Part shown: piece after piece, positions 50,576-62,029 of the stretch
How the letters are laid out: every line of letters begins with the position of its first letter
How positions within the stretch are numbered: the stretch's first letter is position 1
Assembly (NCBI GenBank): GCA_013398175.1
Contig: VZRZ01005132.1
Coordinates: 639,065-703,064, forward strand
Source: Climacteris rufus
Lineage: Eukaryota; Chordata; Aves; Passeriformes; Climacteridae
Reading direction: 5' to 3'
DNA: 64,000 bases
Notes under the pieces: generated by a model
What the model was told of the DNA's origin: nothing
What the model saw: the letters and a program-made list of their open reading frames with translations, nothing else
The model's database searches: none
Translations under genes and position numbers: made by a program

Positions 50576-53553
50576 CTATTAAAGTTTTTCCTTGAGTCCA
50601 ACCCAGAGTGAAAGTTGCAGTCCAGGAACTCATACTTGCAAATTGGGTTGAGAAAGCTCCAAAGAGCAAGTAGTGATATAGCGTCTTTTTGTCCATTAAT
50701 GATGGGAAACACTTTTTTCTTATCCATTGCCCTGCCTTTGCTTATTTTGCTTCTTTGTTGTGTACATAATGGTACTAGTTGTTCAATAGGACCAAGGTAA
50801 CACTGAGCAATTCCTAATCGGCTTGATATGCACATTTTGTCTTGCCTTGAGGTCAAAATGAATGTTCCTTCTCTAATTTCTAATGATGCCTCATTGCTGT
50901 GGGAGAAAGGAATTTGAATGTTTTTCTAAATCAAGTGCCCTTTTCAAAAATAGCTACATCTTCATTAGTAGTGCAGAAATCCTTATTAATGAGGATGAGA
51001 CGATTGGCAGAGGCAGCCAAATTTGGCATTCGAAATTGTAGAATAGGACTGAGAATGTAAAATGTTGTGAATGAAGGAGATATAGGTCCTCATCTATAAT
51101 TTTCTTAGTGAGATCTCTGCAGGGAATGCAAAATCATTGACTGACAATTACAATCTCTGAAAAGAATACTTTTTATCAGCATGTGATTTCACTTTAGCCC
51201 AGGTTAATGCTGAGTGAAGATTTACAGAATAGTGTACAAATTCTTATAATAGTGTAAGTCGGTCACAAGGACAAAGTGTAATTTTCTGCGTAAAAAACAG
51301 CTGTAATAAACATAAGCAACATTGTGAATCAGTGAGAAAGATTAAAATGTGGAAATATTTTTGTCTCTCTTAAACTGTGTGTTTAGGAATTTGTCATATG
51401 TTGAGGGTATCTCATCACTTGTTACCAATTAGGTTTGCAACAAGTGTTGTATTATTTTGATAAAAGTTGCTGCTAATCGATTAGTGCTTCCCATGTCACT
51501 CTATTTTTTTCCTGTCATCACCCTTCCCTGTCAGAGGCAACAACCACTAAAGCATGAATGTCACCATAAATGTGAGTGGCCTTCCTGTAGTTCTGTCACT
51601 TATTCCATTAAATGCACTATGCAGCCATACACATTCAGTTCTTCTTTCAGCCTGGTTGTCAGAATATTTTTGTAATCATATCTGCCATACAGGAGAAAAT
51701 GAAAAAATTGGACAACAATGGTAGGACTTGATGAATAGAGATCCAGGCAGAGCCCTTTCCCAAACCTTCCAATATCTGTATTTTGAGCACCTTAATTAAT
51801 TCTTGTTGCTCCAAAACGCTGAGTCCTTGAGCATTCCTTAGGCTGACCTGAAGGACAATACTGCCTCGCTCAACAGAGGAGATTTTGCCCAAAATAGAAG
51901 AGACTTTTCTTATATACTTTCTAAAGATCTAGATGTTGTCTTTCACTTATTTTCAGTGTTTTGATACTTTCCATTGCAGGGTTCTTTCTTACATTTTCCA
52001 GTCTCCCCTTCAGTGACAAATCCTTACAGTCATGATGCTGCTTCCCTTCTTGGTCTGAAAGGTCAGCAGTGGCTGCCCTTTGAGAAAGCCATAATTGATT
52101 CTTTCCTTGCTTGGTGAGTCTGAGGCTGCTAACCCTCTTTGTATAGTCTGCACTTCTTCCTCAGTAATCCATCTTTTTTTTTTCCTCATCTCTAATGAAA
52201 AAAACAAGCCATCACAATTTGATAGAGAATTTTCATATGCTCCCTTCAGGTCTAGTTATAGTCAAGCCAACATGTACAGGAATCATCATTTTTGTAGCCT
52301 CCCTTAACACATCTGACATCTGTACATTTCAGTGCTGTCAAGTGCTGCATCCTACAGCTCTCCAATGCTGCCTTCATGATAATGATTCTTATTATTCCCC
52401 TGGATTCTGTGTTATTTGCCATGCACTGCAGACTTTATCTGTGGGCTTTTTATTCACATCTTGTATTGTAATTGTGTTTGCAGGCCATAGAAGAACTATG
52501 CAGTCAGCACTGGTCTCTGGAAAGTCTGTCAGTATCATTTTTGTTTGTTTGTTTGTTTGTCTGGTTAAGTCTGACTTTCTAGGAAACAGAAGTTGAAAAC
52601 CCACTCTCTCTCCATAACAGTTTTGGAATTTACTGGCCCATTTCAGCAAAATGGAAAAGATCTTGTTTAATATGTTTGCTGAAAGAGAAGCTACAGAGAA
52701 CATTTAGTCCTTATCAGATACCAAAAAAATTTGCATCTAGAGCAGTACTTTTGACATTCCAGCATCATTTATGGCATCTTAAGCACCAGAGAATTTAACC
52801 ATCAGTCCAAACTCTTATCTTGTATGAGTTCTCTATTGTTTGAGAGGTGGTCCACTTTATAACCCTAATATATTTCTCTTAAAACAGTAAATCAACTGTA
52901 AAACATAAGTAGCAGGCAACAGAGCTTCATAAGATCCACTGTTGACAAAATATTTGGTTTGGATGGTAGCCCAAATTTTGGGTTACCCAAATACAAATCT
53001 GCTGCAGAGGTAAAAGCATACTTAATTAAATTAACATAAAAATTATAGTGAATAACCAGTTTCTAGTAGTGTGAGATACTTTGGTTAATTGGAAATTACT
53101 ATATGCATAAAGTATCAACAAATATTTAACTGCTTCATATTGTTTGAATATATTCTGATTATACGTATAAAACCAATAGGAAATAAACTTACTTAATGAT
53201 CCTTGGCCTCAAGGCAATGTGACCTGCACAACCAAATGAAGGAACTGTGGTCTAAAGTAAGTACCCGTGCAGTTTTGCAAAATTTAATTTATTCCTTCGT
53301 TTCATGTGTCTTCCAGAAGAAACTGTAAAGCAAAAAACTTTGAATAAAATTTGAGTATGATTTGATGGCTTTATCTGGTGAATGTGTGCATATGAACAAC
53401 ACAAAGCACTTGCAGATACCCTGTTCTCAGTGTTAATTGCTGATCTTTATTTATTTAATATCATTTAAGTAGAAGAAGGATGTGGTGGGGCCAAAATATG
53501 CACTTCCATGATGTCTCACAGCTTCCATTACAGTGGTTCTCGATTATCGGATA
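50576..53553. other. Intronic DNA with no recognised transposon
   Basis: AT-rich. Holds a TTTG microsatellite (52538-52561). Open frames such as 52195-52596 (133 codons) and 52392-52703 (minus) overlap each other and the microsatellite; no domain. Confidence 0.5.
52538..52561 (+). repeat. (TTTG)n microsatellite
   Basis: About five to six TTTG units. Confidence 0.9.
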
Positions 53554-53965
53554 ACAGAATCACAGAATAGTTGAGATAGGAGGGGAACTCTGGAAGTCAT
53601 CTGGTCTAACCACTCTGATTTCCAGGATGAGATGCTTCATCACTTTTCCAGGACCCAAGGTGAAACTGACTGGCCTATAGTTCTCTGAGTACTCCTTCTT
53701 GACCTGCTTGAATATAGAAGTGACATTTTCTTTCTCCAGTGTTGTGTCACTTCTCCCAGTCACCATGTCTGACTACCAAAGGTGGCCTTAGGGTCACATC
53801 TGCAGGCTCACTCAGTGCCTATGGGTGCATCCTGTCAGGGACCATGGACTCATGTCTATCCAGTTTGCTTAATTGTTCCCTGACTTAATCCTCTTCCTCC
53901 AAGCACCTCTTCCTTGCTCTAGCCTTGTCCCTTGTTGTCTGGAACCTGAGATTCCTAAATCAGAT
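53554..53965 (-). mobile_element. CR1-type LINE fragment with long 3' region
   Basis: Begins on the + strand with CAGAATCACAGAATAGTTGA and CTGGAAGTCATCTGGTCTAA, the reverse complement of a CR1 tail. It then continues with GACCCAAGGTGAAACTGACT, TATAGTTCTCTGAG, GAAGTGACATTTTCTTTCTC, GGGTGCATCCTGTCAGGGAC and CATGGACTCATGTC, a block I know as a widespread avian CR1-linked sequence. It ends near CTGGAACCTGAGATTCCT. A small minus-strand open frame (53560-53766) is a remnant. Confidence 0.8.
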
Positions 53966-54860
53966 TAAATGTGGTTATGTGAATTCATTCACACTGCTGC
54001 CATGGCTGAAGCCAGCAAGTCTGATGAGTAAGCTTGAAACTGCATTTTAAATGGTGTTTTCTGGGTGAAAACACAACTTGAGTAGGTATCTAAGGACACC
54101 TTACAACACCTAAGAACACCAGCTCCAGATTTTCCAGGTGGTACCTGTGAATGGGTCAGAATATGTGGAAAAACTACGTGGGTCTTTGTAGTCAATACTG
54201 ACAAGATCCATAACATTAGAGACCCTCTTTATGCAGGTCAGTGGCCCATGCTAAAAATTGCTCTGTGTGTACAGCAAGAAGACAGGTTTAACCAGGATTT
54301 TGTACTGATGCAGTTCTTTACAGACTTTGCCACACTGGATAAGATGTGATTAAAATTGTACTTCTGTTACTGTTTCACTGAATTTGACAGGGGATAAATC
54401 CATCATCCACTCTCACTGCTTAATAATCAGCTGTCATTGTCCTTGTAATATAACACTTTCATTATGTTCAAGAGAAACAGTACACACCAAAGGATAGCAA
54501 ATGATCCTAGGAAGTCTTTCCCAGACAAACAAATGCTACTAACAATAAAGTAAGTTATTATTAGAACTGTGATTTTAATGAAAAATATGGACATATTTAA
54601 TGAAAAATATTGACAGTTATCTGCTCTTGAAGCTGGCTTTTTCTGTGTAGATTTTTTTATTTATTTTTTTTTTAATCTAGAAAACTTTAAAAAAGACACA
54701 CAATTTGCAGAAGTTTGAGAAAAAAATTGCATATTATTTATGCAACAGACATTTTAAGGAAGCAGATCATGAAAAGATTGTCTAGTTTGCTAGTTTAAAA
54801 CTCTTGAAAAATGGACACACACTGTACCATAAAACTGATGTTGTACATGTTTTCTTTTAG
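53966..54860. other. Intron 2 end, no recognised element
   Basis: AT-rich sequence running to the acceptor of the second coding exon. It contains T-rich runs near 54648-54675. Confidence 0.5.
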
Positions 54861-54979
54861 GAACGTCTCTTGATGAGTCTTTTGCCCAGGAATGTTGCAA
54901 TGGAAATGAAGGAAGACTTCCTGAAGCCTCCTGAAAGGATTTTCCACAAGATTTACATTCAAAGGCATGACAATGTTAG
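54861..54979 (+). CDS. ADCY1: Adenylyl cyclase type 1, internal coding exon (probably exon 3, start of C1a)
   Basis: The exon encodes 39 full codons plus two bases: ERLLMSLLPRNVAMEMK, then EDFLKPPERIFHKIYI and QRHDNV, with the split last codon starting AG. This is the N-terminal edge of catalytic domain C1a, just before the family's ILFADIVGFT motif, whose aspartate binds the catalytic metal and which must lie on the next exon beyond the window. Completion of AG by a pyrimidine would give the conserved Ser of HDNVS. The acceptor tttcttttag ends at 54860 and the donor gtagga starts at 54980. Phase 0 at its start fits the preceding exon. The insert DFLKPPERIFHK is, from memory, diagnostic of type 1: ADCY8 has a different, longer linker and ERLVLSVLPRF. 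Regulation of the enzyme by Ca2+/calmodulin acts through a later segment not seen here. The coding sequence appears intact. Confidence 0.94.
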
Positions 54980-57900
54980 GTAGGATTGATGTACCCCATG
55001 AAATAAACTAAAGAAGAGAATATTTAGTACAAGGACAGTGATGTATAATTGCAGTCAGGTTTCAGAGAAAAAAACCAAGCAGTACAGTGAAGATTTATTG
55101 TTTATACAGAGTGGGAGAATGGGCACAATAAGAAGATTTAATAGTTTCCTCAGGAGGTAATCGTGAATCAATAAATGTCTTAGAATAGTAGTGCTGGGAG
55201 ACAGACAACTCTTTCCAAATGACTAGTCATTGTTTTTGTACTGTATTATGTTTTGGGTGAATACTATTTATTTTGCATGGTAGCTATTACACATTTATAT
55301 TTTTCTGATGGTAAGATCAATTACTTCTAATGTAAAAGATTTTTTCTGGGTAATAGCATTGAAACACAGAATGAGTGATGCGAACTTTAAGAAATATGTA
55401 TTTGTACACATCACATGAGCATTGCCCCTCAGAGGTTGACTGCAGCTCAATTCTACTTCTTGCTCTTGTTCAGTAGGAGACTGTTTTGTAAGTGCTCTCA
55501 TTTATAATGCTTGTTCTTAAAGTGCTTTCTCATTTGTTATTCTTCTTTGCCTCCAGAAACAAATTCCTTAAAGGTCTTGTCTATGTTTTATCATACTACT
55601 GCCAAGTGCCTTGCTTCTAAATCAAAAACAGCATTAAAGAGGTTCAATTGGTGTCACCCTTGCACTAAGCAAGGTGCAGGCTTAATAAGTGATGCCACAG
55701 AGCTGCCTTGATTTGCATGGTGTACTCATGTAGCAAAGAAGTAAACTCCTTTAGCACCTCCTCCACTCCCTCATCCACTGATGTTTCTTCTCTCAAGGTC
55801 CAGTCTATCTACCATTGAGCTGGATTTAGTATTTGCAAAATCCACTTCCTAATGGCTATGCTGTTGCAAGTAAAAGAATTTCTGTCACTGAGGGAATCAG
55901 AGATGGCTGTGATAGGTGTGCTCAGAAGATGACAAATTAAGTTAGTTTTACACTGTAAAATTCAACACTACTCAAGAAAAAATTATTCATTAGTAGCTCA
56001 CTTCATGCTAATGGTTAAATCTTGCATAATGTTAATCTCATCACTCTGCATACAAAACTCTTGGTCTTTAACAATCTCTAACAAGCAAAGTTAGTTCTAG
56101 GTATACAGTACCCCAGAGCTGATGCTGCAAAGTTAAGAGTGTTGTTTGTACAGTCTCTGGTGGTTCTCGGTTGTCAAAGTCGGACTTGAGAGCTCCTGAA
56201 GGACACATTCAAAACCTAAGTGAGCTGTCTTACTCCTTCACTTCTCCTTGTTTAGGTTGCATGCTTTTATGCTGTTGCACCCCCTCCCAACACCATTTGT
56301 ATTTTTTTCTTTTTCTTGCCAATTTGCCATGTTTGGATGATATCCTGTATGTCTATTTGCTTTCAGTTGTGCTAATCAAATCTCAGGTGTGCCAGGTTTT
56401 GGTGCTTGGGCGTCTTGTACTTCGACCATTAGGGGATCACATTATTTAATATTCTTATAAAAATTGTGTCTAGTTATGCCCTCACAGTGCTATGAAATAC
56501 ATTTATACTACTCCTGGTTGCACTTATACTCAGGGTCAAGGCAAGCCAATGATAATTATATCAGGATCAGTATATTTATATCTTGTATGTCACAAATCTC
56601 TGTATTCATTACAGTTTATGTAGTCATCTTAAAGAGCATTGCTTTGCAGTTGATTATAATGCCTATGAGTCCTCTTGTGCTGAGATCTTTTTGAAATGTA
56701 ACCTCAGGAGTACTCTTTTTTCCTACATGACGTTTTTTCATATAACTACTAAAACTTCTGTGGCTTATTCACTGCTTCAAAAATTTTGAACCCGAACTCT
56801 CCGTCTGGAGAAGTGAATTTATTCTCTGACATTAAGAAGGTACTTTGGGGGCAAATTAAGGCAAAACAAGATGGGGTTATTTTAATGTCAAAGGTAAGAT
56901 ACTCAAGGAAGAGAACTGAAAATAGGAGACCTCCCTTCACTATCTGTACTTGTAAGAAACGATATTGCCTTCTATTTCAGTAATGCAACTACTGTATTAT
57001 AATAATGATAAAAAAGAAGGTATGGGGTGAAATGGTGTCCAGTAAATACCCAGCAATCCGTGATTAGCAGGTCCCAGTAGACTGGAGTTTCATTCCCAGA
57101 AGTTTTGCAGCTGTGGAGATCTTAAGGATGAAGGGGAACTCCCAGCAGGTGCCACCCCGACACCAGTGTGAAGAATAGCACTACAGCATCCCTCTGGGGA
57201 GTGCTGCTGGTGGTCAGTGCCAATAATAAGTGTGTGCTTTAATTTCTAAAAGAGATGAAAACAACTTATTTTTTTCTTCTGGGTAGTGGCAGTTCAGTGC
57301 TGTACCAGGCAAACCTAAGAGATCATTCCTATATTTTTGTGACTTGTCCTCTTCACATTAAGCGTTCTTTAAAGTGCTACTATTAAAACAAACCAACAAA
57401 AGCCCCCTCTATAATTCTACATTCCAGGATTTTTAACTCCAAAGTTACACAGTGGAAAATAGAAAATTAGTTGCACTTTTACTTTTCCTCTTGCAATGCT
57501 TTCTCTTTCTCCCCACAAATACCTGGAAGTGTCAGAGCATTATCCTTCAGAAAAGCTAGTCTGAAGGAGGCAGGCATGCAGTTAGTAAAGTACATTATTT
57601 TTCCATTCCCTATCTGTTAAAAAAAAACCAAAACAATAAAACCCTCCCACAGCAGAAAAATAACCTCAAAAATAACAGAAAGGATCTGTTTCCTTTTTCT
57701 AAATAGCTGCCTGAAAAAAAAGCCAAAGAATATTTAATCTTACATGTGAAAAATAAGACATTCATACTGCTACATTCTTTACCTCCTTGCAGAAAAACAC
57801 AGGCAGATATGTTACAGTACAGATATGTTACAGTACAGATACATATACCTCTGTAAAAAGTGCATGATGGACTGGGAGAAAGTACTGGCATATTTCAGAT

Positions 57901-60161
57901 AACCATGGAAACAGCCCTGGTTTATCAATTAGTTGGTGAATATTTTATCAGCTACCAAATAGTTGTTGAATGACTGCCTGCAGCTGACTGTGCCTCTGGA
58001 GGAGAATGTGTCATGCTTTGATCAGCTCTTCCCAGATCTGTAGTACATCTGCTACCTTGTAAAGTTTTTGAACAGAATTGCTGTGCAGTAAGAAATGAGG
58101 GCGTATGTTTTAAATGGAGACAAACAACTTAATGCAAATGCAATATGCAAAACAAGATATGCAAATGCACATCCAATATAGCATTAACCCAGTGAGGACA
58201 CTAAATTCAACCATCAGGAAAGTAAAATAATTACAACTAAAATAATATAGGGGGCTTATTAGAAGGAAATAGTCCAGAGGTCTTTCAGCACAGTACAAGT
58301 GTATTCTACTGGGGTAGTTCCAGCCAAGGACACCATGAAGGATGTAAGAACCAGATGTCAAACATGTAAAGACTACCTAACAGACAAGCTCTTCTGTGGT
58401 GCTCAGAAATATGGCTTGTAACATGAAAGAGGCATGCCTTTTCTAAGATTAGGTTAAGCAATATAAGATTCATATTTTCTTGTTTCCTTATTCCTACAGG
58501 GCTGAGGAATTTACAGATCACATGTGTATGTACAGTGGCTACTGTAAAAACTCACTAGTCCTGACTGATTCTCTCTATGCAGGTATAATTCAATTAAGAC
58601 AATTTCAAATTGAATTTTAGCTCAAATATATGCCCTGTATGGAGACCTCCACACATTTTTTGATAGTCTGTTTTGGAATGGACATTTCTCATCCATTAGA
58701 TATTCATGAAACTGTTTCAACACGTGGATGGATAAGGATATGACTGACTTGCTATATTAACAGACAATTTCTTGCTTCGTTCTGTGACTCAAACAATGTT
58801 GAAGAGATAAAAAGAAAGTGAATATTCAATGGCTAACAATTTCTTGGGTCTCTGGCCCACCAGTTTCATTTAGTCTTATTTTACAAGTGTGAGATGAACT
58901 GGATGCTTTGTAAGAAGACATATTAATTTTAGGCAACATACTGCCTGATTCAAAGCTACCAATATAAAGATTCCTTGTGGTTCTTAGAGGTTCTTGAAAT
59001 CCAGTCTGAAGCCAGAAAACAATCTGCAGATATTAGTGTGTAAATAGTTCTGGTCTGTCCTGTCTTTCAGAAGCCATCAGAACTTATGTAATTTTTGAAT
59101 TTAAGTTACCGAGTCCAATGTTTTAAGAAACTGTGATCACAATGCTTATGAACAGACTTTTGTATGTAGTCTTTCTGAATTTGTAAGACTTCACAATAAA
59201 TAGTTTTCATAAATTATTATTATGTAAAAAATACACCCTCCCTTTGTTTTTATTTTTAACAGTGTTCTGTAATTTTAGAGAGCACTTTTTTTCTTAAACA
59301 GTGAAGGGAGTAATACATAACATTATTAGTAAATTTACCTTTTGTTTGACCTTTGAAGAAAAACGGGTCCTACAGTTTCCTTTCTGAGACAGCATGTGCC
59401 ATTTAAATGCCATTTTTACTGTAAGTGGTACTTTAATTAAACAAATGGCCCAAATGGAAATAAAAACCAGGGCATACAACCCCTCCTTATTTTGCAGAGT
59501 ACTTGTTTATACAAGTGGCTTCACTGAAAACAGCAGGACTATTCAAGTGCACAAAGCACAAGAATGAGCGCTGTTAAAAGTGAACATTTACCACCTACAA
59601 GCTGTCAAATCTCTTGTGTAACTTGGCAGGATTTCTCCTTCCGAATGCCCCACAGAGTGACATAGAAAAGGGTTACTTTGTCAATACTCACATTTGGGAA
59701 GCAGCTTAAATCTCTCAAACCAAGCCACAGGCTTTCTGCACTCAGTTCTAGCAGGTGCAGCTGCTTCCCACTGTGCTGCAGAAGGGCTGCAGGCACTGGG
59801 CAGGTGCTGGCCATGCCTGCCTGCAGGGATCATGGAGGAAGAAAACAGGAATACAGAAGGTCCTGGAGTTATGACTCTGAGCTTTTTAACACAGAAATGC
59901 TCCAGATTGTCAAGGAGTGTAAGATAATGATGTATGTAACTGGTATGCCTCTGCTGAACCAGCTTGGCTCTTTGTGACAGAGGAGAGAAATGGCTGCTTG
60001 TAACACTTTCTCTGCTGAACTTGTTCACTGTAGTGCTGTTTTGCTTTTGTTCAGTTCAGAATTTTTATACCAGAAGCAGTTAGAAATAGGTGTCGGCATT
60101 TCAAATTAAATACTCTAGGTAGTTTTTAAAAAAAGTCCTTAGGAAACTTCCATTAAACATT
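54980..60161. other. Intron 3 start, mostly unrecognised
   Basis: AT-rich. Contains a 16-bp tandem duplication at 57804-57840. A GC-richer block near 59678-60028 is open in several overlapping frames, with no domain. No transposon ends recognised. Confidence 0.5.
57804..57840 (+). repeat. 16-bp tandem duplication
   Basis: CAGATATGTTACAGTA occurs twice exactly, followed by a partial third copy (CAGAT). Confidence 0.92.
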
Positions 60162-60931
60162 AGAATCATGGAATCATAGCATAGTTTGGGTTGAAGGGAA
60201 CCTTTAAAGATCATCTAGTCCAGTCCTTGTGTCATGGTCAGGTTCATCTTTCACTACACAAGGTTGCTTAAAAGCTTGACCAGCCTCAGCTTCAATATTT
60301 TCAGAGATGGGGTATCCATAGCTTCTCTGGGAAACTTGTTCCACCCTCACAGTAAAGAATTTTTTCCTTGTATCTAAACTAAATCTTTCATTTTAGTTTA
60401 AAACCTTTCCCCCTTGTCATATCAGTACAGACCCTGATAAAAAGTCCATCTCCAGCTCTGTTGTACATCCCCTTTTGGCTCTGAAAGGCTGCTATAAGGT
60501 CTCCCTGGAGCCCTGTTTTCTCCAGGTTGAACAACCACACTCTGACAGGTCCATGTCTTTCCTGTGCTGAAAATCCAGGTGGGCTCTCATGAGAGGGACA
60601 GAATCACTTCTCTCTACCTGCTGGCCACACTTCCTTTTATATAACAGGATACATTTGTCTTTTTGGGCTACAAGCATATAGTGCTGACACACATCCAGCA
60701 TTTCATCCACCAGTACTTCCAAGACCTCCTTCACAGTGCTGGTCTTAATCTATAAACTCCTCAATTTGTATCCATGTTTGCAATTGCCCCAACCCAGGTT
60801 CAGGACCTTGTTGAATGTCATAGGGTTTGCACAAGCCCACCTCTTTAGCCCATCCAGGTCCCCTGCCTTCCAGCGTTGTCAACCACACCACATAGCTGGG
60901 TGTCATCCACAAACTTGCAGATGGTGCACTA
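60162..60931 (-). mobile_element. CR1 LINE, 3' part of ORF2 and 3' tail
   Basis: On the + strand it starts with the reverse-complemented tail AGAATCATGGAATCATAGCA, then TTTGGGTTGAAGGGAACCTT, ACAGTAAAGAATTTTTTCCT, TAAGGTCTCCCTGGAGCCCT, TCCATGTCTTTCCTGTGCTG, CTACCTGCTGGCCACACTTC and CACATAGCTGGGTGTCATCC. The last words correspond to the coding region just after the catalytic FADDT motif of CR1 RT, so the copy is truncated just 3' of that motif. Broken by stops and frameshifts; short open frames inside it are remnants. Confidence 0.92.
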
Positions 60932-62029
60932 ACCCTATGTGTGTCTTTAGTAAATAGGGAGGGAAATGAACAGTCAAAAGAAACATGCTGCTCTTCAATG
61001 CTTGCAAATCTGTACTTACATATTAAGATACAGGTATCTGCCATATATGCTTTGTTGCGGTAGTCTGTGGGGAATACAGTATTATACTAAACTTATGTCA
61101 AGTTTAGTTTGTTTTGGTTAGTTAAGTAATGTTTTCTTTGTGCAGTGTGTAGCAGGAACTCTTCATCAGTAGCTGTAGATGTAACTCCTGTATACTGTAA
61201 TTGGAAGAGCGTCTTTACAATTTTTTTTAAAAAAAGTTATCTTTGTGGAAATATATATGCATTTCATTAGCAAAGAAGGAAGTATCCTAAGATCAGAGGG
61301 ACAGGTGCATTGTAACAAGAAATGTTCTGTAGCAAACTAAACTCCTCTGAAGCAATTTATTTGCAAAGTCGATGATTTTTGCAGTTGCATAGTCCCATTC
61401 TTCAGATTATGTATATCCCAAAATGTTTTGGATGTAATTAAGATGATTTTGTTTTATTGATAACTAAGACAAGCCATTTATGCATAAAATATTGTTAATG
61501 AAAAAAATTGGGTAGCTATCTGTCAAAAATAAGTTAATTTTCCTATCAAATGTAAGAGGTAACTATGCAAATGTTAGAAAAACAGGCCATGTTTTCAGTG
61601 GGGAGTATTTAAGACAGTCTAGGTATCAATACATTTTTTTAAAAATTAAAACTAAAATACTATTACACAAATAAAACCTAAAAAATCAAGTAGTTTTACA
61701 CGTATTTTACTAAATGACAGTAAGAGTGGTAAGACTGGAGAGTGAACTTTTAGCCTTGCTGTGTGAATGCTGAAAGAAGAAAGTCAATACCAACCCAGGT
61801 GTAGCTGTATCAGCAAGTAGTTGTTGTGGTTATCATCTATGAGCAGAACCTGAGCAATGGGAGTTTTAGTTACAGAAAGGATAACCATAATCATTACCTT
61901 GAGAGAGAAAACCAGTAACAAAAGTTTGTCTCACATCTTAAATAAAGCAGTTAGAAGGAAATATTTCAAACTAGTCTCATTCTGCTGCTCTCTTGCACTT
62001 CAGTAACATCTGACAAAGAAGGGAAAAAC
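60932..62029. other. Intronic DNA with no recognised element
   Basis: AT-rich spacer between two CR1 copies of opposite orientation. Confidence 0.5.

Larger units (their letters stand above)
35634..54860 (+). other. ADCY1: ADCY1 intron 2 (complete, 19,227 bp)
   Basis: The intron runs from donor GTCAGT (35634) to acceptor TTTTCTTTTAG (54860). It joins two phase-0 exon ends, so splicing restores an uninterrupted frame from ...DENEKQ to ERLLMSLLP. It carries several transposon relics and one CpG-rich patch, annotated separately. No additional in-frame cassette exon was recognised. Confidence 0.9.

Noticed and set aside
35484..54979. Assignment of the exons to ADCY8
   Set aside because: The ERLLMSLLPRNVAMEMK and DFLKPPERIFHK strings fit type 1. 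As I recall it, type 8 has ERLVLSVLPRF and a longer linker before FHRIYI.
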